Source: Clostridia bacterium
Lineage (GTDB): Bacteria > Bacillota > Clostridia > Oscillospirales > CAG-272
Direction: 5' to 3'
DNA: 64,000 bases
NCBI GenBank assembly: GCA_017450965.1
Contig: JAFSSQ010000061.1
Location: 1 to 64,000 of the forward strand
Shown here: piece by piece, positions 25,205-34,136 of the stretch
Numbering within the stretch: position 1 is the first letter of the stretch
Layout of the letters: each line of letters starts with the position of its first letter
Program-made: the position numbers and the translations under genes
The notes under the pieces: model-generated
What the model was told of the DNA's origin: nothing
Seen by the model: only the letters and a program-made list of their open reading frames with translations
The model's database searches: none

Positions 25205-26911
25205 TCAGATTTTATTCGGCGTTTTCAGGCAGATCAGGTGCAGGGCCGTTCCCAGCACCGTTTTGACGGAACGGACGAGCGCAAGGCGCATCGCTTTTGT
25301 CGGAGCGTCCGCCGACAGGATGGGGCAGTCGTGATAAAACCGGTTGAACGCGGTGCAAAGGTCGAGGATATAACGGGTGATATAGCTCGGCTCGTAATCC
25401 GTGAGCGCCGCGCTTACCGTCTCGCCGAAGCGGGAAAGCGCGCGGGAGAGCTCCAGCTCCGCCGCGCCCGCGGCCGCGTAATCGGGAACGCCGGAGGCGT
25501 CCGCCTTTTCGAGGATCGAGCAGCAGCGCGCATACGAGTACTGAGCGTAGGGGCCGGTGTTGCCGTCGAAGGAAAGCGCCGTTTCCAGATCGAAGTTGAT
25601 ATCCCTTGTGCGGTTGTTGGAAAGATAGTGGAAGACGACGGCGCCGACGCCTACCTCCTCCGCCACCTTGTCCTTGTCGGGGAGATCGGGCGTTTTTTCT
25701 TCGATGATGGCGCGCACCTTTTCGATCGCCATGCGGAAGAGATCCCGCAGGAGGATGACGTTGCCGGTGCGTGTGGCAAGCTTTTCTCCGTTGATGCTGA
25801 CGGTGCCGTACGGAACGTGCACCAGCTCGTCCTTGGCCCAGGGATAACCCATCAGCTCCAGTACCTTGAACCATTGCTTGAAGTGCAGGGACTGACCGGC
25901 GGAGGTGACGTAAACGCATTTGTCGAACCCGTAGGTCTTTTTCCGGTAAAGGGCGGCGGCGATGTCGCGCGCGGGATAGAGGGAGGAGCCGTCCCGCTTG
26001 AGGATCAGGCAGGGGGGCATCCCGTAGTCGTCGAGCCGGACGACCGAGGCGCCGTCGTCGATCTCGAGCAGGCCGGCGCGGCGCATCTCCTCGATCGCGG
26101 CGGGCATCTTGTCGGAGTAAAAGCTCTCGCCCGCGTAGGAATCGAACTCGATCCCGAGCTGATCGTAGGTAACTTTGTATTCTTTCAGGCTGATCTCGAT
26201 GAACTTTTTCCAGAGCGCGGTGTCTTCCGGGTCTCCGTGCTCCAGACGGGTGAACTCCGCGCGGGCGGCGTCGTTGAGGGAGGGATCCCGCTCCGCCTCC
26301 TCGTGGAACTTCACGTAGAGGGCGACGAGGTCGTCCACGGTCGCCCGGTCGATATCGACGGACCCCCACCGGCGGAAGGCGACGATCATCTTGCCGAACT
26401 GCGTGCCCCAGTCGCCGAGATAGTTGATCCCGACGCAGCGGTAACCGGCAAAGGCGAAAAGCAGTTTGAGGGAGTGGCCGATCACGGTCGTGCCGAGATG
26501 GCCGATGTGAAAGGGCTTTGCCACGTTCGGGGAGGAGTAGTCGAGGACGACCGTTTTCCCCTCGCCGGTCCCGGGCGAGCCGTAGCGCTCTCCCTGCCGC
26601 TCGATATCCGAGACGACGTGAGAAACGAACGCGCCGGCCGCAAGGCGGAAGTTGAGATAGCCCCCGGCAACGGACGTTTCCGCGATATAGGGATCGGAAA
26701 AGCCCTCGGCAAGGCGCGCGGCGATCGCGGGAGGAGCGGCGCGCAGGCTTTTTGAGAGTTTGAAGCAGGGAAACGCCAGATCGCCCATCGCGGCGTCCGG
26801 CGGGTATTCCAGCATCGCCGCGATCTCTTCGCTTGTCACGGCGTCGGTCCCGAACCGTTCGGCGACGGCGCGCGAAAGAGCGGCTGCAACGGAGTTTTTG
26901 ACGGCTTGCAT
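25205..26911 (-). CDS. argS: arginyl-tRNA synthetase
   Basis: This class I synthetase (568 residues) charges tRNA-Arg. The HIGH motif is visible as SSPNVAKPFHIGHLGTT. The second signature is atypical, as usual in ArgRS (TRTGNVILLRDL). The C-terminal DALR anticodon domain has PYAQYSYARCCSILEKA. The ATG at 26911 has GGAAAGGAA before it; an in-frame ATG at 26968 falls in the -35 box of the promoter. No T-box leader is present. Confidence 0.97.
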   Translation of the reverse strand: MQAVKNSVAAALSRAVAERFGTDAVTSEEIAAMLEYPPDAAMGDLAFPCFKLSKSLRAAPPAIAARLAEGFSDPYIAETSVAGGYLNFRLAAGAFVSHVVSDIERQGERYGSPGTGEGKTVVLDYSSPNVAKPFHIGHLGTTVIGHSLKLLFAFAGYRCVGINYLGDWGTQFGKMIVAFRRWGSVDIDRATVDDLVALYVKFHEEAERDPSLNDAARAEFTRLEHGDPEDTALWKKFIEISLKEYKVTYDQLGIEFDSYAGESFYSDKMPAAIEEMRRAGLLEIDDGASVVRLDDYGMPPCLILKRDGSSLYPARDIAAALYRKKTYGFDKCVYVTSAGQSLHFKQWFKVLELMGYPWAKDELVHVPYGTVSINGEKLATRTGNVILLRDLFRMAIEKVRAIIEEKTPDLPDKDKVAEEVGVGAVVFHYLSNNRTRDINFDLETALSFDGNTGPYAQYSYARCCSILEKADASGVPDYAAAGAAELELSRALSRFGETVSAALTDYEPSYITRYILDLCTAFNRFYHDCPILSADAPTKAMRLALVRSVKTVLGTALHLICLKTPNKI

Positions 26912-26939
26912 AATCGGTTCCTTTCCAAAAGATCGTTTT

Positions 26940-26968
26940 ATTTTATCATATCGGATTGTGTTTTTCAA
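26940..26968 (-). promoter_or_regulatory. promoter of argS-yebC
   Basis: On the minus strand TTGAAA (26968-26963) and TAAAAT (26945-26940) have a 17-base spacer. Confidence 0.7.
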
Positions 26969-26989
26969 GAGCGAATTGCAAAAAAAGAG

Positions 26990-27020
26990 AGGCGGGAGCG
27001 GCTGAAAACCGCTCCCGCCT
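26990..27020 (-). terminator. terminator of yfhO
   Basis: A 12-pair stem (AGGCGGGAGCGG and complement) follows the yfhO stop at 27026 on the minus strand and is followed there by CTCTTTTTTTT. Confidence 0.9.
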
Positions 27021-27025
27021 CCGTT

Positions 27026-29971
27026 TTACAGAGAGCTTGCGTCGTTCGGTTCCTCCGGCGTCCCGTCGGCGGAGGGGGGAACGGGCCCCGTGACGTATTC
27101 ATCCGGGATCACAGGGGGACCCTCCTGGACAGGCACCGGGATCGGCCCCGGATCGGGGAGGGGAGCGCCGTCCGGCGCGGGATCCGGGGTCGGCGTATCG
27201 TCCGGCGGGAAGACCCGCGCGATGAGGATCCGGAGCTTTTTGTCAAAAATCACGATCAGGAGGAACGCGGCAAGTCCGATCGCGGTGAAGACGCGCCCCC
27301 AGACGATCGCGCGGGAGAGATAGCGCAGCTCCAGCGTGTGTTCGCCCGGCGTAACGTCGAAGGCGAGCAGCGCGTCGAGCGTTTCATAGACCTCGACCTG
27401 CTCTCCGTCGAGATAGACGTTCCAGCCCTCGTCGTAGGGAATGGAGGTGAAGACCATCGTCTGATCCTCGCCCGCTGTGATTTTTCCGTAAAAATGCGTT
27501 TCCGTGTATTCTTCGATCTGATAGCAGCTCTCGGCGAGCTTTGCCATCACCTCTTCAAAGACCGCGGTGTCGATATACCAGAAATAGCTCTGCCCGCTCA
27601 TGATATACAGATCGTCTTTTTTGAGTTTCATCTTGACGTTGATCTCGTCGCCCGCGCTGAAGGAGCCGAGATTGACGATCCGGCAGGTCTCGTTGCCGTA
27701 ATAGGTCCCGTAGGACTGACCGTTGAGCGTGAGATCCACCTCGCGCGGATAAAGGGAGGGGAAGTAACAGTAGACGGTCCCGTCCGTTTCGGCGGTGGTG
27801 CCGAGTTCCAGCGCGGCCGAGGCCTTGGAGTTGATCGGCGCGTATTTTTTGTGCAGGGAGACGAAGGTCGCGTTAAGATTATCGTAGGAGATCGAGGGCT
27901 CCGCCAGCTTTTTGAAGATCCGGATCTCCGTTTCGGAGCCGAGCATCGCCGTAACGATCGCGTTCATCCGGTCAAAGGGATTGCGCAGCTCCTTGTAGGG
28001 GATCGTTTCTCCGCCGTCCTCGTCCTCCTCGCCGGCGGCCTCGTTGGGATTGCTCAGATAGACCGTCTGCAGGTCGCCGTTTACCGCGTAGGCAAGGGAG
28101 AGCGCGTAGGCGTTGCGGTAGGCGGTGTAGCCGTTTTCCTTGTCGGTGAGATAGGGCTCGCCCCACAGCTCGTCCACCGTGTCGTCGTCCGTCTTCGCGA
28201 TCAGGTATTTCAGCCCGAGCAGCGTATCGGAGACCGGGGTGCCGCCGAGGTATTTCGACCAGTGGGACTTGGAGGAATAGCCCATCTGCTGCAAAAAGAG
28301 GATGGTCGAGGCGTTTAAGGTGGAGGTGGAATTGGAAAGACCGCGGAAGCCGAGCGCAAGCGGGTCGTTGACCTTGCGGTGCTCGTTTTTCTCCATCCGG
28401 TAGAAGGAGGTGTCGGCGTCTTTTACTTCGTCGACGATCGGCTGGATCTTGTCGATAAAGTCGTGATAGGAATCGTAGGAGGAGATCACGACGTCCTCGT
28501 CGAGCGCCACGAGATTAAGAAGACCGGCGCTGAACATCTCGAGAGAGACGAGCACGCACATCACGGCGGCGCAGGTATCTTTTGCCGCGCTCCGGTTGGA
28601 AAAGGACAGCCCGATGCAGTAGATCGCGATGAAGGCGAGCGAGAGCCACACGGCGGCAAAATCCGGCATATTCTTCAGATCCAGCTTCTGCATGATCATG
28701 ACGGCGACGGCGAGAACGGCGGAAATGCCGAGAAAGATCTTCGGCGAATACTCGCCCATCTCCTCGTACGCCTTCCGGCCGGAAACGAGGATCACGAAAC
28801 AGAGCATAAAGCTGTAGCGGTAGTTGAGCCAGTTGGGAAGCTGGAACCCGTGCCACGCCATATCCACCGGATTGAAATTGAAGCAGAGGATGAAAAGAAT
28901 GATCAAAATCGCGGTGCCGACCCGCTCGCGCGCCGAGCGTTTGCGGGAAAGGAAGTAAAGCGGGAGGCAGAAGAGAGCGAGAATGCCGCTGTAAACGACG
29001 GGGAGCCCCTCCGGGCGGACGGTATCGTAGCTGCCGATGAAGAACTTGCTGAAAAAGTCAAGGAAATCAAACCGTTGATTCGGGGGGAAGGTGGGGTTCT
29101 GGAAGGTGTTTTTGCCGAAGGAGAGCGCGTAGACCGCCGGCATCGTGATGATCATCGCGATCGCCAGCGCGATCGCGGAGAAAAGCGCGACCCGCAGAAC
29201 GGAACGGAAGAAGTGCCAGCGCTCGCCGAGGGGATTGTTTTCCGCCGGGGTGCGGGAGAAATAGGCGTAAACGGAGTAGATGGCGACGAAGAAGCACATC
29301 ATGTAGCCGATATAGAAATTGCTGAGAACGGCGAGCGCGAAGGAAACGGTAAAGAGCGCGTATTTCCGCTTTGCGATCAGCTCCTCGATCCCGAGCGCGA
29401 TGAGGGGGAGCAGGAAGACGCAGTCGATCCACATCGTATTGTGCTGATAGACGACGCAGTAGCCGCACAGGGCGTACATCGTGGAGAACATCACCGTCGC
29501 GGCCTTGGATTTCACCTTGGCGGAGCGGTGGAGGTAGTAGCCGAAGGTCAGACCGCAGAGCCCGCACTTGATCACGAACATCGTGTAGAGCGCTTCGAGG
29601 ATCGCGTGCTTCGGGAAGAGGCAGACGAGATAGGAAAGAGGGCTGGCGAGATAGTAGGCGTAGATCCCCATGAACTCCCCGCCGAGCGCGCGGCCGAAAG
29701 AGTAAAGGAGGCTTCCCTCGCCGTAGACAAAGTCGCGCAGCGCCTCAAAGAAATAGACGTACTGCCCGTTGAGATCGAGGACGAGGACGGAGCTGCGCCC
29801 GAACGGGAACGTCCCCATGACGGCGTAGATGACGAACATCAGCGACGCGGGGAGGAGAAAAGCGAAAAAGAGGTAGGCTTTCGGATTGTTTTTTACCAAA
29901 CGCTGCCACGCGCGGGAGAAAAGCGAACGCTTGGCGGTAACGTCCGGAAGAAATCCGGCATCGGGATTCAT
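27026..29971 (-). CDS. YfhO-family membrane protein
   Basis: This large integral membrane protein of 981 residues has about a dozen helices in the first 480 residues, a long extracytoplasmic beta-rich region (about 500-895) and a final helix near 895-915. The first loop motif DLNGQYVYFFEALRD and the repeated GxxMGIYAYYLASPLSYLV are typical of the YfhO family, GT-C-fold glycosyltransferases that decorate lipoteichoic acid or wall polymers. After the last helix a Pro/Asp-rich tail of about 60 residues extends, which I do not know from the family. It is followed by argS but separated from it by a terminator and promoter. Confidence 0.9.
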   Translation of the reverse strand: MNPDAGFLPDVTAKRSLFSRAWQRLVKNNPKAYLFFAFLLPASLMFVIYAVMGTFPFGRSSVLVLDLNGQYVYFFEALRDFVYGEGSLLYSFGRALGGEFMGIYAYYLASPLSYLVCLFPKHAILEALYTMFVIKCGLCGLTFGYYLHRSAKVKSKAATVMFSTMYALCGYCVVYQHNTMWIDCVFLLPLIALGIEELIAKRKYALFTVSFALAVLSNFYIGYMMCFFVAIYSVYAYFSRTPAENNPLGERWHFFRSVLRVALFSAIALAIAMIITMPAVYALSFGKNTFQNPTFPPNQRFDFLDFFSKFFIGSYDTVRPEGLPVVYSGILALFCLPLYFLSRKRSARERVGTAILIILFILCFNFNPVDMAWHGFQLPNWLNYRYSFMLCFVILVSGRKAYEEMGEYSPKIFLGISAVLAVAVMIMQKLDLKNMPDFAAVWLSLAFIAIYCIGLSFSNRSAAKDTCAAVMCVLVSLEMFSAGLLNLVALDEDVVISSYDSYHDFIDKIQPIVDEVKDADTSFYRMEKNEHRKVNDPLALGFRGLSNSTSTLNASTILFLQQMGYSSKSHWSKYLGGTPVSDTLLGLKYLIAKTDDDTVDELWGEPYLTDKENGYTAYRNAYALSLAYAVNGDLQTVYLSNPNEAAGEEDEDGGETIPYKELRNPFDRMNAIVTAMLGSETEIRIFKKLAEPSISYDNLNATFVSLHKKYAPINSKASAALELGTTAETDGTVYCYFPSLYPREVDLTLNGQSYGTYYGNETCRIVNLGSFSAGDEINVKMKLKKDDLYIMSGQSYFWYIDTAVFEEVMAKLAESCYQIEEYTETHFYGKITAGEDQTMVFTSIPYDEGWNVYLDGEQVEVYETLDALLAFDVTPGEHTLELRYLSRAIVWGRVFTAIGLAAFLLIVIFDKKLRILIARVFPPDDTPTPDPAPDGAPLPDPGPIPVPVQEGPPVIPDEYVTGPVPPSADGTPEEPNDASSL

Positions 29972-30005
29972 GGACAGACTCTCCTTGTAAACGAAATCTT
30001 TTTCA

Positions 30006-30034
30006 AGTTTACCACAATATACGCCGAAAGTAAA
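30006..30034 (-). promoter_or_regulatory. possible promoter of yfhO
   Basis: On the minus strand TTTACT (30034-30029) and TAAACT (30011-30006) have a 17-base spacer. Both boxes deviate from consensus. Confidence 0.45.
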
Positions 30035-30101
30035 GAATTTCCTTGAAAAAAGCGGGGAGAGAATGCGCGCTTACTAAATGGAAAATATTTGAAAATAGGA
30101 T

Positions 30102-30130
30102 TTGACTATTTGGGAATACCGTGCTATAAT
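30102..30130 (+). promoter_or_regulatory. promoter of the ruvC operon
   Basis: TTGACT (30102-30107) and TATAAT (30125-30130) have a 17-base spacer; transcription should start near 30137. Confidence 0.9.
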
Positions 30131-30160
30131 ATCAAAGATAAGATGGGAGAGGAGTGTAAA

Positions 30161-30661
30161 ATGGTCGTTTTAGGGATCGATCCGGGGCTTGCCATCGTCG
30201 GCTGGGGCGCTCTCCAGGCGACGAAGGGCGCCTTCCGCGTCCTCGGGTACGGATGCATCCGGACGCCGGCGCATACGCCGGTGCCGAAGCGCCTTGCCGC
30301 GATCTACGCGGACATGAACACGCTCCTTTCCACCTTCAAGCCGGACGCGCTCTCGGTCGAGGAGCTCTTCTGGAACACCAATCAGACGACGGGGATCCAG
30401 GTTGCGGAGGCGCGCGGCGTGATCCTGACGGCGGCGGAGCAGCACGGCGTTTCCGTGTACGAATACACCCCCCTGCAGGTCAAGCAGGCGGTGGTCGGGT
30501 ACGGACGGGCGGAAAAGAAACAGGTGATCGCGATGGTCACCTCGCTTCTCAGCCTGAAAAAACCGCCGAGCCCGGACGACACGGCGGACGCGCTTGCCCT
30601 GGCGATCTGCCACGCGAGCTGCGCGCAGTCATCCCTTGCCGGATTTCCTGTGAGATATTGA
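30161..30661 (+). CDS. ruvC: Holliday junction endonuclease RuvC
   Basis: RuvC resolves Holliday junctions by paired nicks. The 166-residue protein has the catalytic acids in LGIDPGLAIVGWG (Asp), LSVEELFW (Glu) and PDDTADALALAICH (Asp pair). An in-frame ATG at 30089 lies upstream of the promoter; GGAGAGGAG before 30161 sets the start. The usual partners ruvA-ruvB are not adjacent; an rRNA-type methyltransferase and the ECF transporter genes follow instead. Confidence 0.96.
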   Translation: MVVLGIDPGLAIVGWGALQATKGAFRVLGYGCIRTPAHTPVPKRLAAIYADMNTLLSTFKPDALSVEELFWNTNQTTGIQVAEARGVILTAAEQHGVSVYEYTPLQVKQAVVGYGRAEKKQVIAMVTSLLSLKKPPSPDDTADALALAICHASCAQSSLAGFPVRY

Positions 30662-30671
30662 GAGAAACGAT

Positions 30672-31556
30672 ATGTGGGTAAGCGACGCTTGGAAAGACTA
30701 TGAACTGATCGACGCCTCCGGCGGAGAACGGCTGGAGCGGTGGGGACGGTACGTCCTGATCCGCCCGGATCCGCAGGTCATCTGGACCTCCGAACGGAGC
30801 GCCGCCGAGTGGAAAAAACCGAACGCTTCTTACCGCCGCCGCGGCGGCGGCGGGGCGTGGGAGGAAAACGCGCTCCCGGAGCGCTGGACGATCGGATATC
30901 GGGATCTGCGTTTCATCATCGCGCCGGGCGGCTTTAAGCACACGGGACTGTTTCCCGAGCAGGCGGCAAACTGGGACTGGTTTTCCGCTCTGATCCGGGC
31001 GGCCGGCCGACCGGTGCGCGTGCTCAACCTGTTCGCCTATACGGGCGGCGCCACGGTCGCGGCAGCCGCGGCGGGCGCTTCCGTCTGCCACGTCGACGCG
31101 GCGAAGGGGATGGTCCAGCGGGCGAGAGAAAACGCCGCGGAGAGCGGACTTTCCGACAAGCCGATCCGCTATATCGTCGACGACGTGCGCAAGTTCCTTC
31201 TGCGGGAAAAGCGGAGAGAGTCTTTCTACGAGGCGGTCATCATGGACCCCCCGTCCTACGGCAGAGGGCCGAACGGGGAGGTCTGGAAGCTCGAGGACTC
31301 GATCGAGGAGCTGATCCGGCTCGCGGTCGGCGTTCTCTCCGACGCGCCCCTCTTTTTCCTGCTCAATTCTTATTCCACCGGGCTCTCGCCCCTTGCCATG
31401 CGGCACGTCCTGACGGCGGAGCTTACGCGCGCGGGATACGCCTTTTTCGCCGAGGAGGGCGAGCTTGCCCTGAGAGAACGCGACGGATCGTTTCTCCCCT
31501 GCGGGGGCAGCGTGCGCGTCGCGTTTGAAGAGAAAGGACGGATATGCCGAAGCTGA
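30672..31556 (+). CDS. class I SAM-dependent methyltransferase (RlmI-like)
   Basis: The 294-residue protein resembles the methyltransferase half of RlmI/RlmK rRNA methyltransferases: SAM motif LNLFAYTGGATVAAAAAGA, second acidic loop HVDAAKG, and motif IV MDPPSYGRGPNGEVWKL. There is no PUA domain at the N-terminus. A glycine/arginine-rich stretch (RRRGGGGAW) lies near residue 55. It probably methylates a base of rRNA, with the target unknown. It starts 10 bases after ruvC and overlaps ecfA1 by 13 bases. Confidence 0.85.
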   Translation: MWVSDAWKDYELIDASGGERLERWGRYVLIRPDPQVIWTSERSAAEWKKPNASYRRRGGGGAWEENALPERWTIGYRDLRFIIAPGGFKHTGLFPEQAANWDWFSALIRAAGRPVRVLNLFAYTGGATVAAAAAGASVCHVDAAKGMVQRARENAAESGLSDKPIRYIVDDVRKFLLREKRRESFYEAVIMDPPSYGRGPNGEVWKLEDSIEELIRLAVGVLSDAPLFFLLNSYSTGLSPLAMRHVLTAELTRAGYAFFAEEGELALRERDGSFLPCGGSVRVAFEEKGRICRS

Positions 31557-32431
31557 CCGAACCCGTCCCGCTGATCGAAACGCGGGATCTCTCTTATACG
31601 TATCCGGACGACGATCCTTCCGACGACGTTCCCGCGGTGAAGAACGTTTCCCTGAAGGTTTACGAAGGGGAACACGTCGCCTTGCTCGGGCACAACGGCT
31701 CGGGCAAGTCCACGCTTGCGAAACTCCTCAACCAGATCCTTGTTCCCCAGTCCGGCGAGGTGCTGATCGACGGCAAAAGCTGCCGCGATCTCGGGGAGGA
31801 CGACCTCTTTGATCTCCGCAAGAATATCGAGATGGTCTTCCAGAACCCGGACAATCAGCTTGTCGCCACGGTCGTGGAGGAGGATATCGCCTTCGGACCG
31901 GAAAACCTCGGGGTCCCCCCGGAGGAGATCCGGCGCCGGGTGGACGAAGCGCTGGACGCCGTGGGGATGCGCGAGTACGCGAAAACCTCGCCGCATATGC
32001 TCTCCGGCGGTCAGAAACAGCGGATCGCCGTTGCGGGGATCCTGGCGATGATGCCGCGCTGTATCATCTTTGACGAGGCGACGGCGATGCTCGACCCCTC
32101 CGGCCGGGAGGAAGTGATGGAAACGGCGTGCCGCCTCAACCGCGAGCGCGGGATCACGATCATCAATATCACCCACCGGATGTCGGAAGCCGTGCGCGCC
32201 GACCGCGTTTACGTGATGCACGAGGGGAGCATGATCCTCTCGGGGACGCCGCGCGAGGTCTTTTCCCATATCGAAACGCTCCGGGACGTCGCGCTGGAGG
32301 CGCCGGCGGAAACGGAACTGCTCTATTCTCTCAACCGCCTCGGCGGGGACTTTCCTCTCCCCGTGCTCGACGCGGATCTCTGCGCCGATCTGATCGCGCA
32401 ACGCTATCGGGAAACGAAAAATCATGGTTAA
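31544..32431 (+). CDS. ecfA1: ECF transporter ATP-binding protein A1
   Basis: One of two ATPases of the energy-coupling-factor module that drives vitamin and metal uptake by separate S-components. The 295-residue protein has Walker A GHNGSGKS, Q-loop MVFQNPDNQLVATVVEEDIAFGPEN (typical EcfA), signature LSGGQKQR, Walker B CIIFDEATAMLDP and the switch His in NITHRM. It overlaps the next gene, ecfA2, by eight bases. No S-component gene is in the window, as is usual for group II ECF modules. Confidence 0.95.
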   Translation: MPKLTEPVPLIETRDLSYTYPDDDPSDDVPAVKNVSLKVYEGEHVALLGHNGSGKSTLAKLLNQILVPQSGEVLIDGKSCRDLGEDDLFDLRKNIEMVFQNPDNQLVATVVEEDIAFGPENLGVPPEEIRRRVDEALDAVGMREYAKTSPHMLSGGQKQRIAVAGILAMMPRCIIFDEATAMLDPSGREEVMETACRLNRERGITIINITHRMSEAVRADRVYVMHEGSMILSGTPREVFSHIETLRDVALEAPAETELLYSLNRLGGDFPLPVLDADLCADLIAQRYRETKNHG

Positions 32432-33281
32432 AATCCAACTTGAAAACGTTTGCTATACTTACGGCCCCGGAACGCCTTTTGCCAAAGCCGCGCTGAAAAA
32501 CGTCAGTCTTTCGGTCGAGGCGGGCCGGATCACCGGGATCATCGGGCATACCGGATCCGGCAAGTCGACGCTCGTGCGGATGTTCAACGGTCTGCTCTCA
32601 CCCGATTCCGGGCGCGTTCTTCTCGACGGCGTCGATATCAACGCCGACAAAAAGGCGCTTTCCTCCGTCCGCTGCCGCGTCGGACTCGTGATGCAGTATC
32701 CCGAATATCAGCTTTTTGACGAAACGGTGGAAAAGGACATCGCCTTCGGTCCGCGGAACATGGGCCTTCCCCCGGAGGAGATCGCCGCGCGGGTCCGGGA
32801 AGCCGCCGGCTTTACCGGGCTCGGGGAGGAGATCCTCTCCAAATCTCCCTTCGATCTCTCCGGCGGGCAGAAGCGCCGCGTCGCGATCGCGGGGATCCTG
32901 GCGATGAAGCCGGAGGTCCTTGTACTCGACGAGCCGGCGGCCGGCCTTGATCCGAAGGGAAGACGGGAGATCCTCGGCGGACTCGTCCGCTACCGGGACA
33001 CGACCGGCGCCGCCGTGGTGATCGTCAGCCACAACATGGAAGATATGGCGAGCTACGCCGACCGGATCGTCGTTCTCCGGAAAGCGGAAACGGCGTTTGA
33101 GGGCGCTCCCGCGGAGGTCTTCGCCCGCCGGCGGGAGCTGGAAGAAAACGGACTTGACGTGCCGGACGCCGTCAGGATCGCCGATAAACTGAGGGAGCGG
33201 GGCGTTCCCGTTCCCGAAGAGATCTGTACCGTGGAAGAGGAGGCGGCGTATCTCTCCCGTCTGCTCTCTCTCCAAAAATAA
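32424..33281 (+). CDS. ecfA2: ECF transporter ATP-binding protein A2
   Basis: The second ECF ATPase (285 residues) pairs with EcfA1. It shows Walker A GHTGSGKS, Q-loop LVMQYPEYQLFDETVEKDIAFGPRN, signature LSGGQKRR, Walker B VLVLDEPAAGLDP and switch His in VSHNMEDM. Its start lies within ecfA1 with only a weak ribosome binding site, consistent with translational coupling. Confidence 0.95.
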   Translation: MVKIQLENVCYTYGPGTPFAKAALKNVSLSVEAGRITGIIGHTGSGKSTLVRMFNGLLSPDSGRVLLDGVDINADKKALSSVRCRVGLVMQYPEYQLFDETVEKDIAFGPRNMGLPPEEIAARVREAAGFTGLGEEILSKSPFDLSGGQKRRVAIAGILAMKPEVLVLDEPAAGLDPKGRREILGGLVRYRDTTGAAVVIVSHNMEDMASYADRIVVLRKAETAFEGAPAEVFARRRELEENGLDVPDAVRIADKLRERGVPVPEEICTVEEEAAYLSRLLSLQK

Positions 33282-33314
33282 AACCGGCGGCTTTGCCGCA
33301 GAAATCGGACCGTT

Positions 33315-34136
33315 ATGCTGAAAGATGTCACGCTCGGACAGTATTTTCCGGGCACCTCGTTTTTGCACAGGGTCGATCCGAGGACAAAGGTCCTCCTCTC
33401 GCTCTGCTATATCGTTGCGCTGTTCTGCGTCAAAAGCGCTTTGGGGATGCTTCTCTGCGCCCTGACGCTCGTCTCGTTCCACGCCGCGAGCCGGATCCCG
33501 GTCCGCACCGTGGCAAACGGGATCAAGCCGATCCTCTTCATCCTGATTTTCACCTTTCTTATCAACCTCTTCTGGACGCGCGGCGAGACCCTCCTCGTTT
33601 CCTGGAAATTCATCCGCATCTACCGCGAGGGGGTCGTGACCGCCCTGATGATGGCGGTCAGGATCCTCCTCCTTGTGACCGGGTCCAGCATTTTTCTCAC
33701 CTATACCACTTCCCCCATCATGCTGACCGACGCGCTGGAACAGCTCCTCTCTCCTCTCAAAAAGATCAAGGTCCCCGTGCACGACTTTTCGATGATGATG
33801 ACGATCGCGCTCCGCTTTATCCCGACCCTGATCGAGGAAACGGACCGCATCATGGACGCGCAGCGCGCGAGGGGCGCCTCCTTTTCGACCGGAGGTCTGA
33901 TCAAACGGGCCAAGGCCCTGATCCCCGTTCTGATCCCGCTTTTCGTGTGCGCCTTCAAGCGCGCGGACGATCTCGCCGTCGCCATGGAATGCCGCTGTTA
34001 TCGCGGCGGGGAAGGGCGCACGCGGATGACCGTTCTCCGCTTTTCTTTCGCGGATTACCTTCTGATGGTTTCCGGCCTCGCTCTGATCGCTGTCGTGATC
34101 CTTCTCAATCACGTTCCGCTGAGGATCTCGCTATGA
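33315..34136 (+). CDS. ecfT: ECF transporter membrane component EcfT
   Basis: The shared membrane subunit that links the two ATPases to S-components, 273 residues with about five helices. The opening LKDVTLGQYFPGTSFLHRVDPRTKVLLSL is typical. Of the two coupling motifs, the first reads ARG (QRARGAS), while the second reads CRC in AMECRCYRGGEGRTRM instead of ARG. No good ribosome binding site precedes the ATG at 33315. The stop overlaps the truA start (ATGA). Confidence 0.94.
   Translation: MLKDVTLGQYFPGTSFLHRVDPRTKVLLSLCYIVALFCVKSALGMLLCALTLVSFHAASRIPVRTVANGIKPILFILIFTFLINLFWTRGETLLVSWKFIRIYREGVVTALMMAVRILLLVTGSSIFLTYTTSPIMLTDALEQLLSPLKKIKVPVHDFSMMMTIALRFIPTLIEETDRIMDAQRARGASFSTGGLIKRAKALIPVLIPLFVCAFKRADDLAVAMECRCYRGGEGRTRMTVLRFSFADYLLMVSGLALIAVVILLNHVPLRISL

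Noticed and set aside
33286-33300. Small GCGGC-TTT-GCCGC hairpin between ecfA2 and ecfT as a terminator
   Set aside because: The stem has five pairs and no T-run follows; ecfT clearly belongs to the same operon.
33293-34132. Long N-terminal extension of the truA frame into ecfT
   Set aside because: The extension overlaps ecfT entirely in another frame and gives Arg/Pro-rich sequence; TruA begins normally at 34133 with an ATGA overlap.
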